Part shown: piece after piece, positions 42,805 to 54,073 of the stretch | Position numbering within the stretch: position 1 is the first letter of the stretch | How the letters are laid out: every line of letters starts with the position of its first letter | From: Laburnicola sp. R22_1 | Lineage: Eukaryota > Ascomycota > Dothideomycetes > Pleosporales > Didymosphaeriaceae | Direction of reading: 5' to 3' | Length of the DNA stretch: 64,000 bases | Assembly (NCBI GenBank): GCA_014281115.1 | Contig: JACONQ010000009.1 | Location: 2,728,001-2,792,000, forward strand | The notes under the pieces: model-generated | What the model was told of the DNA's origin: nothing | Databases searched by the model: none | The model's input: only the letters and a program-made list of their open reading frames with translations | Program-made: the position numbers and the translations under genes

Positions 42805-44662
42805 ATGGCAGCGCATCTACCGAGAGAACTGCTCCGGCAAATCATCCAAGAGTTCATATCGCTAGATGGGGATTCAAGCGGTAGACCACAGGGTTCGTCT
42901 CTTATGCCTCTCGCCATGGTGAACCGTCATTGGCTCTCGATCCTCGAGGCCTTTCTCTGGAATGAGATCATAATAAATCCATCTGAGCTCGATTCGTTCA
43001 GGGCCGTATTCTCGAAGGTTTCACGCCGGCAATCACTGAAACATCTTGTAATTAACTCAGGTACATGGTTTCAATCCAACTTCATGGGAGATGGCGAACA
43101 TGAGCTTCCCGACGACGATGAAGAGTATGGCAGTGGAGAGGATGCGTGGGACTGGGATGATGGAAATGTTCCAGAAGACCATGATGATTTGGAAGAAAGA
43201 GCTCTGGTAATTCAACAAGAGACTCGAAGTTTTTTCCAGCAAATGCAACAGTTCTGGAATGAGCTCGCCTGCTGGGGTCAGGATTTACATGTTTACCGCA
43301 TCAGGATCTCGATGGATGGGGATTGTCTGTACAGTCACCTAGGGCGTGGTTTCAGAGCTTCTACACCAGTGGAACAATTTCTCGCAGCAGAGAACTGGCT
43401 CGACGGTTTACCTGATATGCCAATGGTCCCATCGGTGCGTACTCTGGAGCTGGAAGGATACCCCGATCTGTGGCCTGCAATTGTGTCTTGCAGACTGGCG
43501 AGAACCCTTCCAAATTTGCAGAAGCTTGAACTAAGTTCACAAGATTACGAGAAGACTTGGTATTACGCTCGTAAACACTTGCGTGGAAGTAGGTCCATTT
43601 CTATTACTTTTGGCGAAGCACTAGCTGACATCTTTAGTCCTTGCAAGAGAATTGGCGACTCTTCCCCCATCGCTTTCAAACCTACTATTGTCCTTACCTT
43701 ATACACCAAATTGGGACCAAAAGATTGCATTGCCAACTTTTCTCGAGGGTGGGGTGGACTTGTTCTCGCGTTCCTTGAGCAGCATTGCAACGAACCTGAC
43801 GAGGTTATCTATGTGAGTTAAACCTGGGTGCTTGTAAGAAATCTTCTAACCAAACAGATATGTGAGCAACATATCTCCCGAATTTTTCTGGGAACCGGAA
43901 GCTCTGTTTCCTAGTTCACATGATTGTCGGCCTGTAAGATGGCCCAACCTCAGAGAGATGCACGTAGTCACAGGACTCGCAATCGCCACTGCAAGATTCT
44001 GGATGCGTCCGTCTGATCCTCAAATGCTTCATTGGCCCATTGAAGAGGATCCGGGTCGCGAGGTATGGTTCAGTGATGATGAAGAAGAAAGCGAGCGTCT
44101 GATACGCAAGTTTGGCGACCGCAATCTATGCCAATTCCGAGACAGACCCGAACCGTCCGTATTCAACACCTTGGCAATTAATATTGCCCGAGCGGTGTCT
44201 TGCTCGCCAGTTCTTCGCAGCATAAGTCTCCAATTTGAGCCACATTCCCCTGAGAGGTATCATGAGTATGAGGGCTGGGGATTCTTCTTTCGGTCTGGTT
44301 CAAACGCCCAGAAACCAAAGTGTTGGATGCAGAATCGGGAGTATGGTTATTGTGAATACCCGGGTATCGATACGCATCCACTCCACAGACCGCGGTCCGA
44401 ATGGGTCTTTCGGTGCCCTCACCATCAATTACAATGGGAAGAGCCGGAGGAGGCGAAGATGCTATGGAGGGAGAGGTTTTCAGACATGGATTTTGATACG
44501 GTAACATGTGAGATTGAGGACGCATATGGCAAGAATGGCATTTGGTATCGACGGAGGAACGGTCAGCAGATAGGGCCAGCGGTGATGGATTGTGCAACTC
44601 CAGACTGCACGAATTGCTTCTATTGGAACCAGGACTTGGAAAGTTTTCAGCGGCGGCGGTAA
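42805..44662 (+). CDS. F-box protein, paralogue B (587 aa)
   Basis: Three exons (42805-43588, 43638-43812, 43858-44662) with introns of 49 and 45 nt close to 587 aa, the same length as paralogue A although exon 1 is 18 nt shorter and exon 3 18 nt longer. The F-box (LPRELLRQIIQEF...MPLAMVNRHWLSILEAFLWNEI) is extended by an eight-residue insert. The acidic linker, LARTLPNLQKLELSSQDYEKTW, LPPSL, SPEFFWEPEALFPSSHDCRP, GWGFFFRSG, YPGIDTHPLHRPRSEWVFRC and the C-terminal Cys cluster (CATPDCTNCFYWNQD) are all kept. It is likely a substrate adaptor of an SCF ubiquitin ligase, target unknown. Identity to A is roughly 60% by eye, highest in the C-terminal third. Both genes lie in the same orientation 6.9 kb apart. 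Confidence 0.88.
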
Positions 44663-44700
44663 CCTAGGTTAGACACGCACGCACACAGTTTGGATGCGTA

Positions 44701-44997
44701 GTCAGCTTCGCCTTGTTGCAATCTCTGCGCTCGAATGAGTCAAACAACTTGGACATCGATACGGTGCAGCATGTTGATGCATATGAAAAAATTCATCGAT
44801 TTGTCTATGAATATCAACATGCCATTTTCGAACTTCAGACTTTTGCAACACAAGATCAAAACAGCATGATTCATGGTACCTCCCATCATCTCTTTTCGTG
44901 TAGTTTTCTTTTGGGGGCAGTGTCTAGACGTGCTCTAGATACTCCTTATCTCTATTTCTAGTCTCCCATCTTTTAGATCCACTTTTGCAGCCGATGA
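44701..44997 (+). repeat. 297-nt conserved block downstream of F-box paralogue B
   Basis: Gap-free counterpart of 37819-38115, starting 38 nt after the stop codon and ending at the same GCCGATGA boundary. About 96% identical by eye. Confidence 0.9.
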
Positions 44998-47009
44998 GTT
45001 GTATACCATACATCCTGTATCCCAGGGTCAATCCGTGATGTCTCATAACCCCAGACCAGCCCGAGGCTGTTCAAACAATCACAGTATTACGTAAACGGGG
45101 ATTATTGCTCTGTTGTTCATGCTCTTGTCACTGCTACTACGTGCTAGGTACTATTTTTAGTACTTTCCATGTTACTCCCTTTCTGTGTCTTAGGTTACAA
45201 TTTCCACCAACGAACTCCAATGAGTTTACCACGACATTTGACAACCTATGGTTGCACCACGCTTTTTGGGGCTCATGCTACAGCCAGTCCAAGAACGGAA
45301 CACATCTCGACCCGTCGTCATGCGGGTATTGTCACCGACCACGGCGAGCTGTCGGCGCTTCGACGATCACTGCGGCCTTATGCAAGCCAGTTGATATCGC
45401 TAAAAGCTCTTGCAGAATTTCCAGCAAACCAATTGCATGATAGATCTACCAGTGTGAGTGAGTAGATCACATTTGTCGAGTTGGAGGCACGATCCCACTT
45501 TGCACCAGCCAAGTCGAATAAGTAAAACACTACAGCTTCGTTTAGATGCACCAAAGAAGTACTATTCTTTTTATGACCCGAACTGAGTACGGTTCCTTAT
45601 CAGATTCATCGAGTGAGGTTGTATGTACTCGCTACATGGAACGCGACCATGCACCTGCCGCCCGAAACGATCATGGGGGTCGTGTACGCGAGAGACCAGG
45701 GTTGCCGAAAAAAGAGCAAGTAAGTGAATTGACGAGAGATGATCTGTCGCTGAAGGTAGAGGAAGTACGCCTTGTGGTTGGTTCTTTCACGGCGTCAACC
45801 AAGGCCGTCGCATGCAGCGGAGATGTACTAGACATGTTGATTCAATCGGACCTTTGGGAGCTACAGGTTGCGATCATGATGGTCACATGCGCCCGCGCTC
45901 TATTCACGGTTGGGCAGCATTTTCAACATCAGGTACTGCTTCCATCCGGATCGTGAACATCGCGAGTGGTGTCGTACCGAAGGTAAGCGCCAGCTAGATG
46001 AATACACAAAAGTCACCTGCGCACATCCCACCAATCACCATGAGACGTTTTACCCAAGCCCCGAAGTGGGACTTTACCACCAGTGCTACGATGATAACCA
46101 TTCGCGATGATTTCTGCCCGAAAGTCAATGTTCGCGTGCATCCCGCATGGTGGGAATTTCAATGGGCCAATCAGATTGCAGAACTGGACTATGATGAAGC
46201 ACCAAGCGCCCAAGTGGCATACCTAAGGTAGCCTATAAGCGCTTTGGATCTCCCGCGCAGCAGAGAATACTCCGGCAGTGTTTTCTAGGGCCGGTGCCCG
46301 TATGATGGCCGTATCTGGTGGTGAATATCCTAAAGCTGAATTCGTGCAAGGGAGATCGGAGGAGTTGGCTTCTTGGCAATATTTTTCGAAATAGAATGTT
46401 CGGTTAACCTGCTCACGCTATGTCCAGGCGCTGGATGGAGCGCAGACGGCCGCAGTGACGACGATTATCGATACATCGAAGCTGGAAACCGAGTCGGGCG
46501 CATGTGAAACGAGTCGGGCGCATGTGAAACCATGGCGGCGCTTGACCAGGGTGTGAAATTCACCTTCTAGAGGACGCGCCACGTTTCCCTTCGTCCGGCG
46601 GCGTGACAATGTTGGTGCCAAAGGCATCGTGTCAGAGCACAGGTGAGCCACCTTTGTCCTCGTGGGCATCATTTATGTCCTCGTGAGCAGGATTCAGAAT
46701 GGAGCGTCAGCACGTGGACCAGTAGCCGGCCGATTCGTTGTGATCAGCACTGATGTGAGCAGCCACTCACCGACTGACAGGAACTTGGGTCGCCTTGTGC
46801 ACGGTTAATACCGTGCGTGGGGGCCCACTGCAGGTATGTGACCTGTGCTCTGACTTCTTCCTGGTCCAGCAGCGCGGAAAGGTTGCCTCAGAAAAAGCGA
46901 CGTTATGTAGAGCTGGTTTAATGCAAAAGGTCCAACGGGTCCAAGCAGGAGAAAATTCTCCTCGTCGGCTGTTAAGGGCAGCACCGGCACACCTCCAGTC
47001 CTCCTCGTT
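44998..47009. other. Region without a supported gene
   Basis: About 2 kb. Open frames at 45546-45956 and 45910-46231 overlap in different frames and show fragments such as YCFHPDREHREWCRTEGKRQ, possibly a frameshifted relic, but no family is recognised. A perfect 20-nt tandem duplication lies at 46491-46530. Confidence 0.4.
46491..46530. repeat. Perfect tandem duplication of 20 nt
   Basis: GAGTCGGGCGCATGTGAAAC occurs twice in direct succession. No other function is evident. Confidence 0.9.
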
Positions 47010-48047
47010 ATGCCAATTGCCATCATGGCAACGAATATTATCACGTTCGTGCAATCTTGCCTCGAGGCATGCCAGAGCTATTACCGGACGTTTCGGTGGC
47101 AACTTCGAAGATACCAGAATACATTATCGTGGCATTTCCACAAACTACGAAAGGCACCAAAACGACTGCAGCCCATAACTGCGACGAACCTGACACCGTC
47201 AGACGTGCTCCACCGTCTCCCGCCTGAGATACGACTCCAGATATACCGCTATCTCGTCCCAAACCACTACATTATCCAGCCGGAGTTCGACAATGGCAAA
47301 CTCCGCGCGCGCTTCGGACTGCTCGCCGCTGCACGCACCGACTTCAAAGCGCCCAAGTTTATCCGCAGCGACCTCGATCCCCCAAGTGCGGCGTTACGCA
47401 TGATACTCGAAGACGGCGGATCGTTCCTCCACCAAACATCGCCACGGCTGCCATCTACAAAGACGACAGTCGGTCGTCTCATCTGCGGGGATGGGGAAGC
47501 CTGGAATATCGGTCAGTTTCCTGACTTTTTCGGTGGCGGCGCGTGCAGCAGTCTGCTTCGGACGAGCAGGCTTGTACATCACGAAGTGGTGGATGTCCTG
47601 TACGGGCGACATACATTTTCGTTCGTGGGACCGGAAATGCTACAGATCTTCATGGAGCAAGCAAGCCTGGAGGGACTACGATCGGTGCGGCATGTACATC
47701 TGGCAGTGCCTTTGCCGGCTTGTGGGTCGTCGATGGAGATTGCGCTGCTGCACCTGGACCGCACGATGAAGCGTGTCGCGTCCGATCTGTCGGGCTTGCA
47801 GCACCTCGATGTGGAGATGGTGGTACATCAGGGCCCACGTCAAGACGCGGCAATGTTGGCGAGATTTGTCTCTCGGGTCTTTGGACATCTTCCACAGCAT
47901 TCTCTAGAGGATTTCGTGCTGAAGATTTGTGTGCTACGGAAGGATACAGGAGGGAAGAAGTACAGTGAGGATACGGAAAGTAGTGCGCTCGGCACGTGGG
48001 ACATAGGGGAGTACATGAAGTTGAAGACTTCGTTGGTGAGAAGGTAG
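47010..48047 (+). CDS. 2EXR/DUF7730-like (F-box-like) protein
   Basis: Single-exon protein of 345 aa; an in-frame ATG at 47025 with a better context (ATCATGG) would give 340 aa. The N-terminal 50 residues are basic. LHRLPPEIRLQIYRYLVPNH (about residues 68-87) followed later by LLRTSRLVHHEVVDVLYGRHTFSF (about 184-207) is the hallmark of the large fungal 2EXR/DUF7730 group, whose first part resembles an F-box. The C-terminal half (LRHVHLAVPLP-type strands, HLDVEMVV) looks like the following alpha/beta region. Members are abundant in Pezizomycotina and functionally uncharacterised. No disabling changes. It is convergent with the acyltransferase gene 123 nt downstream. Confidence 0.8.
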   Translation: MPIAIMATNIITFVQSCLEACQSYYRTFRWQLRRYQNTLSWHFHKLRKAPKRLQPITATNLTPSDVLHRLPPEIRLQIYRYLVPNHYIIQPEFDNGKLRARFGLLAAARTDFKAPKFIRSDLDPPSAALRMILEDGGSFLHQTSPRLPSTKTTVGRLICGDGEAWNIGQFPDFFGGGACSSLLRTSRLVHHEVVDVLYGRHTFSFVGPEMLQIFMEQASLEGLRSVRHVHLAVPLPACGSSMEIALLHLDRTMKRVASDLSGLQHLDVEMVVHQGPRQDAAMLARFVSRVFGHLPQHSLEDFVLKICVLRKDTGGKKYSEDTESSALGTWDIGEYMKLKTSLVRR

Positions 48048-48170
48048 GACCTGGGAGATGGATAGAAGTGTACACGACAGTATGTGTGACGATGGACGAC
48101 GACTCTGTCAAGTTGGGTTAGTAATGAATTTTAATGCTGGGCACCGCGTCTCGATGGAGGCGCGGCGGTC

Positions 48171-49671
48171 TCATTCTTCGCTTGCAAGCATACTCTCGAT
48201 GCTTGCCCATTGGCCTTTGCTCATGTATCCCGACAACCAATAGTTTCCCTGTGTGTCTTTGCCAATAATAGGGAACCCATTCGGCAGAGTTAGGCCAAAC
48301 TGATTGTTCTGGATGTATCGCGGCTTTGCGACCTGTGAAAGGCTCGCATCGGCAAGAGCGGATGAGAAATCGAGGCTGAATAGGTCTGCTTTGGTCCAGT
48401 TGGAGAACGTGAGCATGTGCATGTTCTTGTCACCAAAAAACGGCGGCAGTTTGCCTGAACTCTGACGAACAAGGGAAAAGAAGGATTCAACCTGCTCGCG
48501 CGTCCCCAAAGCGGCGATGGAACTCCGCATCGAGGATGCAACGTAGCTGAGCGGCTTCTCCAAAATGTCTTTGACAGTCAGCAGCACGTTGATGAAGCCG
48601 ATGGCATTGGAGACGTAGGGTTGCCCTTCAGGGAGGAGGTCCCCGCGGAGTGATTTCCGAATGTCGTAAGCGTTGTTGAGAACAACTGTCTGGGCTGAGG
48701 TCGGCGACAGATGTGAAACTGCAACGCGGGTCCACCACGCGCACAGAACATCGCCCTCGGATAAAAACGGCGGTGGTGCTGACCGCTGCTCCGTCTGCGC
48801 TGATGTGAGCTCAGCGATCGCTACGCTGTGCAGCTTCGTCACAAATGCCTGTGGCACGCACACCATGCGGTTCTCCGGCGTACGGAAAAACCCCATGGCC
48901 TGTCCCAGGCCGTATCCCACTAGTCCGAAAACACCCATCTGCTGCGACGCGAGTTTATGTGGCTCTGTCGGCGCCGTGCCCAGGGCGGTAAACGGGTCGT
49001 TGTCAGTGCCGTGGGGCGTCTTGACCTCGTCATCTCTGCCTTCCAACATCAGACTCCAGGCGTCGAGCAGGGCCTTTTTACCCATGGCGTCCATCAACGT
49101 GTGCGGCCAATACAGTGTGACGAGGGTCATGTCCTTGAAGCTGACGATGTGCAAGCCGAGCTGTGGCCTATCCGAAGCGATGTAGTCACCGAGTTTCTTC
49201 GGAGCTCCTGCCGGCACCATAAGGTCCAGGAATTCATCGGGATCGCACACAACACTCGGCCGACTGCTCGCCTTTGGGAGACGCGAAGCCAGCGGGTGGC
49301 TGGAAGAGTCGGTCTCATAGTTGATGTGCGAGTACGTGATGGCCGGGCGATCCGCGCTGAAATTTTCGGCGATGTGGTATTCGAGGTTGCCATTGTTCTA
49401 CGCGATGTTACGAAAAAAAATTCTTTCTCCGTCAACGCTTGGAGCCACCTACGTCCTTTCTCAGCCGTGCGCCCAATTTCCACCACCCGTCTCGGTGCAC
49501 AAGCCGTTCGAGGCTTGCGCGGAGCTTTTCCACGTCCAGGGCCGAGTCGAAAACAAACATGGAATACAGGATAAACGCGCGCCAGAGAGGTCCATCGTCG
49601 AAGAAATGCAGGGGCACAATCTTGTCGCTGGTGTCCTGCGGAGGCGGAGGCGCCCTGGAAAAGAATGACAT
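48171..49671 (-). CDS. BAHD-type acyltransferase (transferase family)
   Basis: Two exons (49453-49671 and 48171-49397) with a 55-nt intron (GTAGGT donor) give 481 aa. The start is the ATG at 49671 (MSFFSRAPPPPQD). The frame is open 11 codons further up but only from a TTG. The BAHD catalytic HxxxD motif is present as HTLMD (His about 172, Asp about 176) in a TLYWPHTLMDAMGKKALL context. The second-domain DFGWG motif is not seen in canonical form, as is common in fungal members. The N-terminal IVPLHFFDDGPLWRAFILYSMFVF and RDGWWKLGARLRK match fungal transferase-family proteins often found in secondary-metabolite clusters. It probably transfers an acyl group from CoA to a hydroxyl or amine; substrate unknown. 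It lies 4.4 kb from a terpene synthase, so terpenoid acylation is a plausible role. Confidence 0.82.
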
Positions 49672-51249
49672 GTCTGCGTTGGCTGGTGGTGTTCTTCGGT
49701 TCAAAGCCTTCAGTTCAAACTACCACACAGTGGCACACAGTACGGCACAGCAATATGTATGTTACACAAACAGAACAGGCGTGGGGAGGGGCAGATAGCG
49801 AGGGACGCGGCCATTGCTCTAAAAGAAAGCCAAGCTCCAACCAGATGGTCTCAATTGGCCTGCAGACCGATGTTGGACACATGTCAGATGCTCCCTCGTA
49901 TCTAGTTTGCATACCGGTTATATCTTCCTTATGTAAGTCCAAGCCGTCCTCAGGTAGCTAGGCACTAACGTGAAGAAGTTAGATAACATGAACAACAGCA
50001 TGTTTTCATCAGCGCTAAGGTTCTTTTGGTGCCCTACATCTGAGAATGTATATGATTACGGTACCGAGGACCCAACGCTACTGCAAGTCCAAAAAAATTC
50101 CTTGGATCAGATCAGGGGCTTGCTTGCAGCTTGCAGCTTACCGCGCGGGGCGTGCATAGTCCCTAGTACTCCAGGGCTGACAGACGATTCGACAGGAACA
50201 AAACCACCGTCCAAGCTAACGAGGTGAGGGTGGTCTACCAAGCCAAATGGTATGAAGAAAACAAGGGGAAGGCGGGGTTGTGGGTTAGGTAGCGAAACTA
50301 TCATGAAGAATACTTTCGCGCACGTTCCGTACACGGTATAGGTAGCGCAACAGGACAAGAAGAGAGTCGTCCTGAGCGATGCGACTTGTCGTCGACCCCG
50401 GGCGCTTTCAACAATCGATAAAGGTAAATATCCGGCGGCAAGGCAGCGTGGCTGTCGCGCTAGATCCTTGGTGTAAAATTTAGGCGAGACCTCTGGCGCC
50501 CGCTGTCAACCCATGTTCCAGGCCACCAGACCTCTACCAGACAGTGAGGCGACGCTCGAAAATGTATCCGGATGCGACTGGAAGGATGGATGTGCTTTTA
50601 TGGTGGCCCGTAGAAGATGGAGGACGAGCGGGAAACTCATCCTTACAAGAACATCCAACGCAGAGCGGAGGGAGCTGAAACTTCTTCACGTGCCGGAGAC
50701 TTGCGCAATCGTCTCCATTTATATCGGTCGGGAGCGGTAGCGGAAGCGGGCCGTCGCTCTAGTCGGATACAAGCTCTGATTCGTTGAAGTGACTGCCGAT
50801 CCCTATGCAGCTAATGCGTATGTCACTTTTATGAACCAATCACCGCAGCATAACTCTTTACCCCGGCATCTTTTCGCCAAATCATCTCTGCTGTGGCGTT
50901 TTCCCCATTTGTCTGCGCGAGTCAACGTGAGACCACTAGGCGTCGGGCTTGCGATTCTCTTCCTTGCCATCATCCAATTGATGGGCTTTGCTGCGAAAAA
51001 ATCAAGGGCGACTCCACACACTATCGACGAAGTGAGTCGGGTATCAGTATGATTGCCTATCTCTTCGATCGGCTCGCCGGAAGTTCCATACCTTCGGTAG
51101 GGTCGTATGTCAACAATTAACGAGTGTAATTGACCCCTTTGCAAGCGTTGGCGTTAAAGACCGGGAAGGACTGCTCGCAGTGATGCCAACTCTAGTCGTT
51201 CTTTTTCTTCACGCTTTTCTTCGAATTACGACTTTGACCAGCTGGTGTC
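49672..51249. other. Intergenic, no gene seen
   Basis: About 1.6 kb between the acyltransferase start and the membrane-protein start, thus probably two promoters. Short frames lack motifs. Confidence 0.4.
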
Positions 51250-52542
51250 ATGGCTTCCGCACTGCCCACAAACATGACCGAGGCCGAGAGGCTGGCGATG
51301 GGGCATCAGCTCTCGGTCATGGCTTATGCTGAGCCATCCCTGGCGCCGGAGGGTCTTGCCATGGTCGTCGTCGTCGTCACCTGCATCATTGTCGCACTGG
51401 CGACCGTGGTCGTAGCGTTGCGGACCTACGTGCGCTGCCCGTGGACTCCCTTCTCGAAGAGTTGGGCCTGGGATGACACCTTCGCTCTCCTGTCTTATGT
51501 TAGTCAACTTCCCGCCTTTATACATGTTCTCTCCGAGTGGCGTCGACTCATAGCTCACCGTTGTGCTCTCGCTGACTCTTGTGCTTATTGTGCAGGGTGT
51601 CTTTCTCTCCAGTGCTGTCTTCGCGATAAAGGCTGCCCACTACGGGCTCGGCTCACCCGACTCGAAGGTCCGGGACCTGCAAATGATTCGCTGCGCAGAA
51701 TACATGCTTTACTCAAACGTACTCTATGGCTTGTCAATGCCCTTGGTTAAGGCTTCAGTCGTCTTTATGCTGCTTCACTTTACCAAGGAAAAGAAGTACC
51801 GATGGACACTGTACGCCATGCTAGCCGCCTCAAGCCTCATGGCCATCATAGGCATCCTTGCGTCACTGCTCTACTGTGCACCAGTGCAGGCGTATTGGAA
51901 CCCCATGCTGGGAAAGTGTGGCAATTTCCTGGCCGTCGTGAAGATCGGATACGCCTGGACGGCAGTGGGCATCGTCACGGATTGGTGCACCGCGATCTTG
52001 CCGTGGTTCGTAGTGCGCAAATTGCAAATGTCACGGCGCTCGAAGATTTCGATCATGGGTATCCTCGGCTTGGGTGCTCTTGCGAGCGCGGCAACCATTA
52101 TCCGTGCCCCATACCTGCAATACTACCTGGCCACAAAGGACCGTCTTTGTGGGTCATTCACACGCTCGATTGCCTGTTCCGTCAGCTGACTCATGTAGAT
52201 TGGAACGGTCACATCACCCTCTGGTGCCTGCTCGAGAGCGGCGTAGGCATAATCGCGGCGTCGCTCCCTTCTCTTCGTGCGCTCTTCATCACCTTCCTCG
52301 AAAAGACGCGATACGGCTCAGGCAACCGATCCACGGGGCGTAGTCGATCTGGATCCAAGCCGTTGAACACCATCGGTGGAAGCATCCACAAGCCCGTTGC
52401 ACTGGACGCACTCAGCTCGGGCAATGCTGGCCATTGGAAGCGTCTCGATGATGACTCGAGCTCGAAGGGAATTGTGCGGGAACAGACTTTCAATGTTGAC
52501 TACGAGAGCTCGAGCGAGGCCGGGAAGAAATCCGCTGTCTGA
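51250..52542 (+). CDS. Rhodopsin-like seven-span membrane protein (fungal)
   Basis: Three exons (51250-51498, 51596-52148, 52199-52542) with introns of 97 and 50 nt close to 381 aa. It has the layout of the fungal rhodopsin-domain (PTH11-like, no CFEM) family: a first span (GLAMVVVVVTCIIVALATVVVALRTYVR) with the WAWDD motif after it; then GLGSPDSK, LYSNVLYGLSMPLVKASVVFMLLHF, ASSLMAIIGILASLLYCAPVQAYW, the TDWCTAILPWFVVRKLQMSRRSKISIMGILGLGALASAATIIR segment, and a final WNGHITLWCLLESGVGIIAASLPSLRALF. The cytosolic tail is Ser-rich. The second intron join (Y-W-N-G) restores the expected motif. Members are proposed receptors or membrane sensors, ligand unknown. It sits between the acyltransferase and terpene synthase genes. 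Confidence 0.88.
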
Positions 52543-52687
52543 CCGGCGTGGAAGAGGCCTGGGAAGCGCATGGGTTGTCGGAACGCGTGTTTTTGTCTTG
52601 AAGGAACGTCGCCCGGGCACATCAGCGGATGCAACCTGCCACTAGGAATAATTCAGTTTTTCTCTCTTGTGGACAAACTCTTCTCTT

Positions 52688-52793
52688 CTCATGATCAAAG
52701 CTTTGTTGGTGTGTTTCGTTCGGTCGGACAAGGTAATATTCTCATGATCAAAGCGTTGTTGGTGTGTTTCGTTCTGTCGGACAAGGCAATAAG
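52688..52793. repeat. 53-nt tandem duplication
   Basis: Two adjacent 53-nt units starting CTCATGATCAAAGC (52688-52740 and 52741-52793) differ at about five positions. It lies 150 nt downstream of the rhodopsin-like gene, perhaps in its 3' untranslated region. Confidence 0.9.
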
Positions 52794-53956
52794 AGGTTGG
52801 TCTTACATATAACTCGCTGGCAAACCTTCCTTCAACGGTCCCGAGGTCCCAAGTCTAACTCGCTTCGAAACTTTGTTGGAAACGTCCCGTTCATCCATCG
52901 TGCGCGGTGCGCCGTCCCGGTTCCTTGGATTCGATGATCAGCCACGTGGCACAGTGCTACTGCCAGCATAGGGAGCGTGCGGATTGTATCTACCATGTGC
53001 GCGGTGACGGATCTCTGCTTCTAGAAACTGTGCCGTTTCATCGGGTGTCGTGACTAAGTCGGGTGGCGGTGCGTATTATGAAAGAAGGCGGCGCAAACGA
53101 TGAAGGCACCCTTGTACATCCGTACACAGTGCCTGTAGGCTTTCATATCATTGACAACTCTGCTTGACGGTCCGATTGCTCGTTGAATCCAGTGAACCTT
53201 GGAATCCTGTCAGGCCGCTATTTAGCATTCACATATTGGCCTGCTTGCGATAGCAACATGTACCTGGTCGATTGGATCACATCTGTTCGCGAAACTGCTT
53301 CAAATGGTGATAGTAGGCTGCCGATGCATCGCCTTGCCGACGTTCGCCGATGTGGGCAAATAGCCTTAGCGCTGCATAGCGCTGCATAGAGCCGCTCACA
53401 CTGCATATTGATGATCCTGGTACCCGGAAGGAATAAAACAGATCATTAAGCGACGCCCCCACGTCGACGATCACTAGCGATCTCTCACGTGACTCTTGTG
53501 TTCGGGTTGAAGTCAACACTACTGCTAACGCCCGATGCCCAACGCCAGCCCTGCAGTTTTACCGCTAGCCACTAAAGCATGGACTCTGGTGATCATGCGA
53601 CCAACACCAGGGCACTGGTGTTGCATAAGGCCCGATGCCATGTGTCGTGAATGCAAAGTGCGCACACGAGGCGAGACGACATTGGATGTGCCACACGTCA
53701 TAGGACGCACGGATTTGGACCTTCGGCCTCTCTGCGACATTTGTGAGTCGAGACTAATACAACCGTACGATCAGCTGAAAAAGGATGTACCGCCTTTCAG
53801 TTAAGGCCACCATCTGATCGTGAGGTCGGTCAAGATTCACGACGCCCAAGCACCCCCTTGCTCAGGAGGCTGACCTATTGGCCTTCTCTGCCGGAGGGTA
53901 CCAGCGCCTCATGCCGTGAGAAATTCGCGAATAGGGGGTCTCCAGGTTTTTATAAG

Positions 53957-54025
53957 TATGGACCACCTCGATCACTGTCCCACTGGAGCAATATAAATAT
54001 GAACCACCTCGATCACTGTCCCACT
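53957..54025 (+). repeat. 28-nt direct repeat upstream of the terpene synthase
   Basis: TATGGACCACCTCGATCACT and the following 8 nt (53957-53984) recur at 53998-54025 with one mismatch, a 41-nt period. Each copy carries an ATG; the second (53999) is in frame with the terpene synthase and could serve as an alternative start adding 25 residues. The repeat is preceded by TATAAG at 53951 and TATAAA at 53993. Confidence 0.85.
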
Positions 54026-54073
54026 ATCCACATGCTGTTCCCATTGTCACCAGCCCTTCCCAGCCAACACGTC

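Larger units (their letters stand above)
52543..54073. other. Intergenic with two short tandem duplications
   Basis: About 1.5 kb. It holds a 53-nt tandem duplication (52688-52793) and a 28-nt repeat just upstream of the terpene synthase (53957-54025). An open frame at 53535-53804 has some Cys residues but no recognised motif and is not annotated as a gene. Confidence 0.45.

Noticed and set aside
53535..53804. 89-codon frame with several Cys residues
   Set aside because: Spacing of Cys does not match a zinc-binding pattern and no homologous family is recognised.
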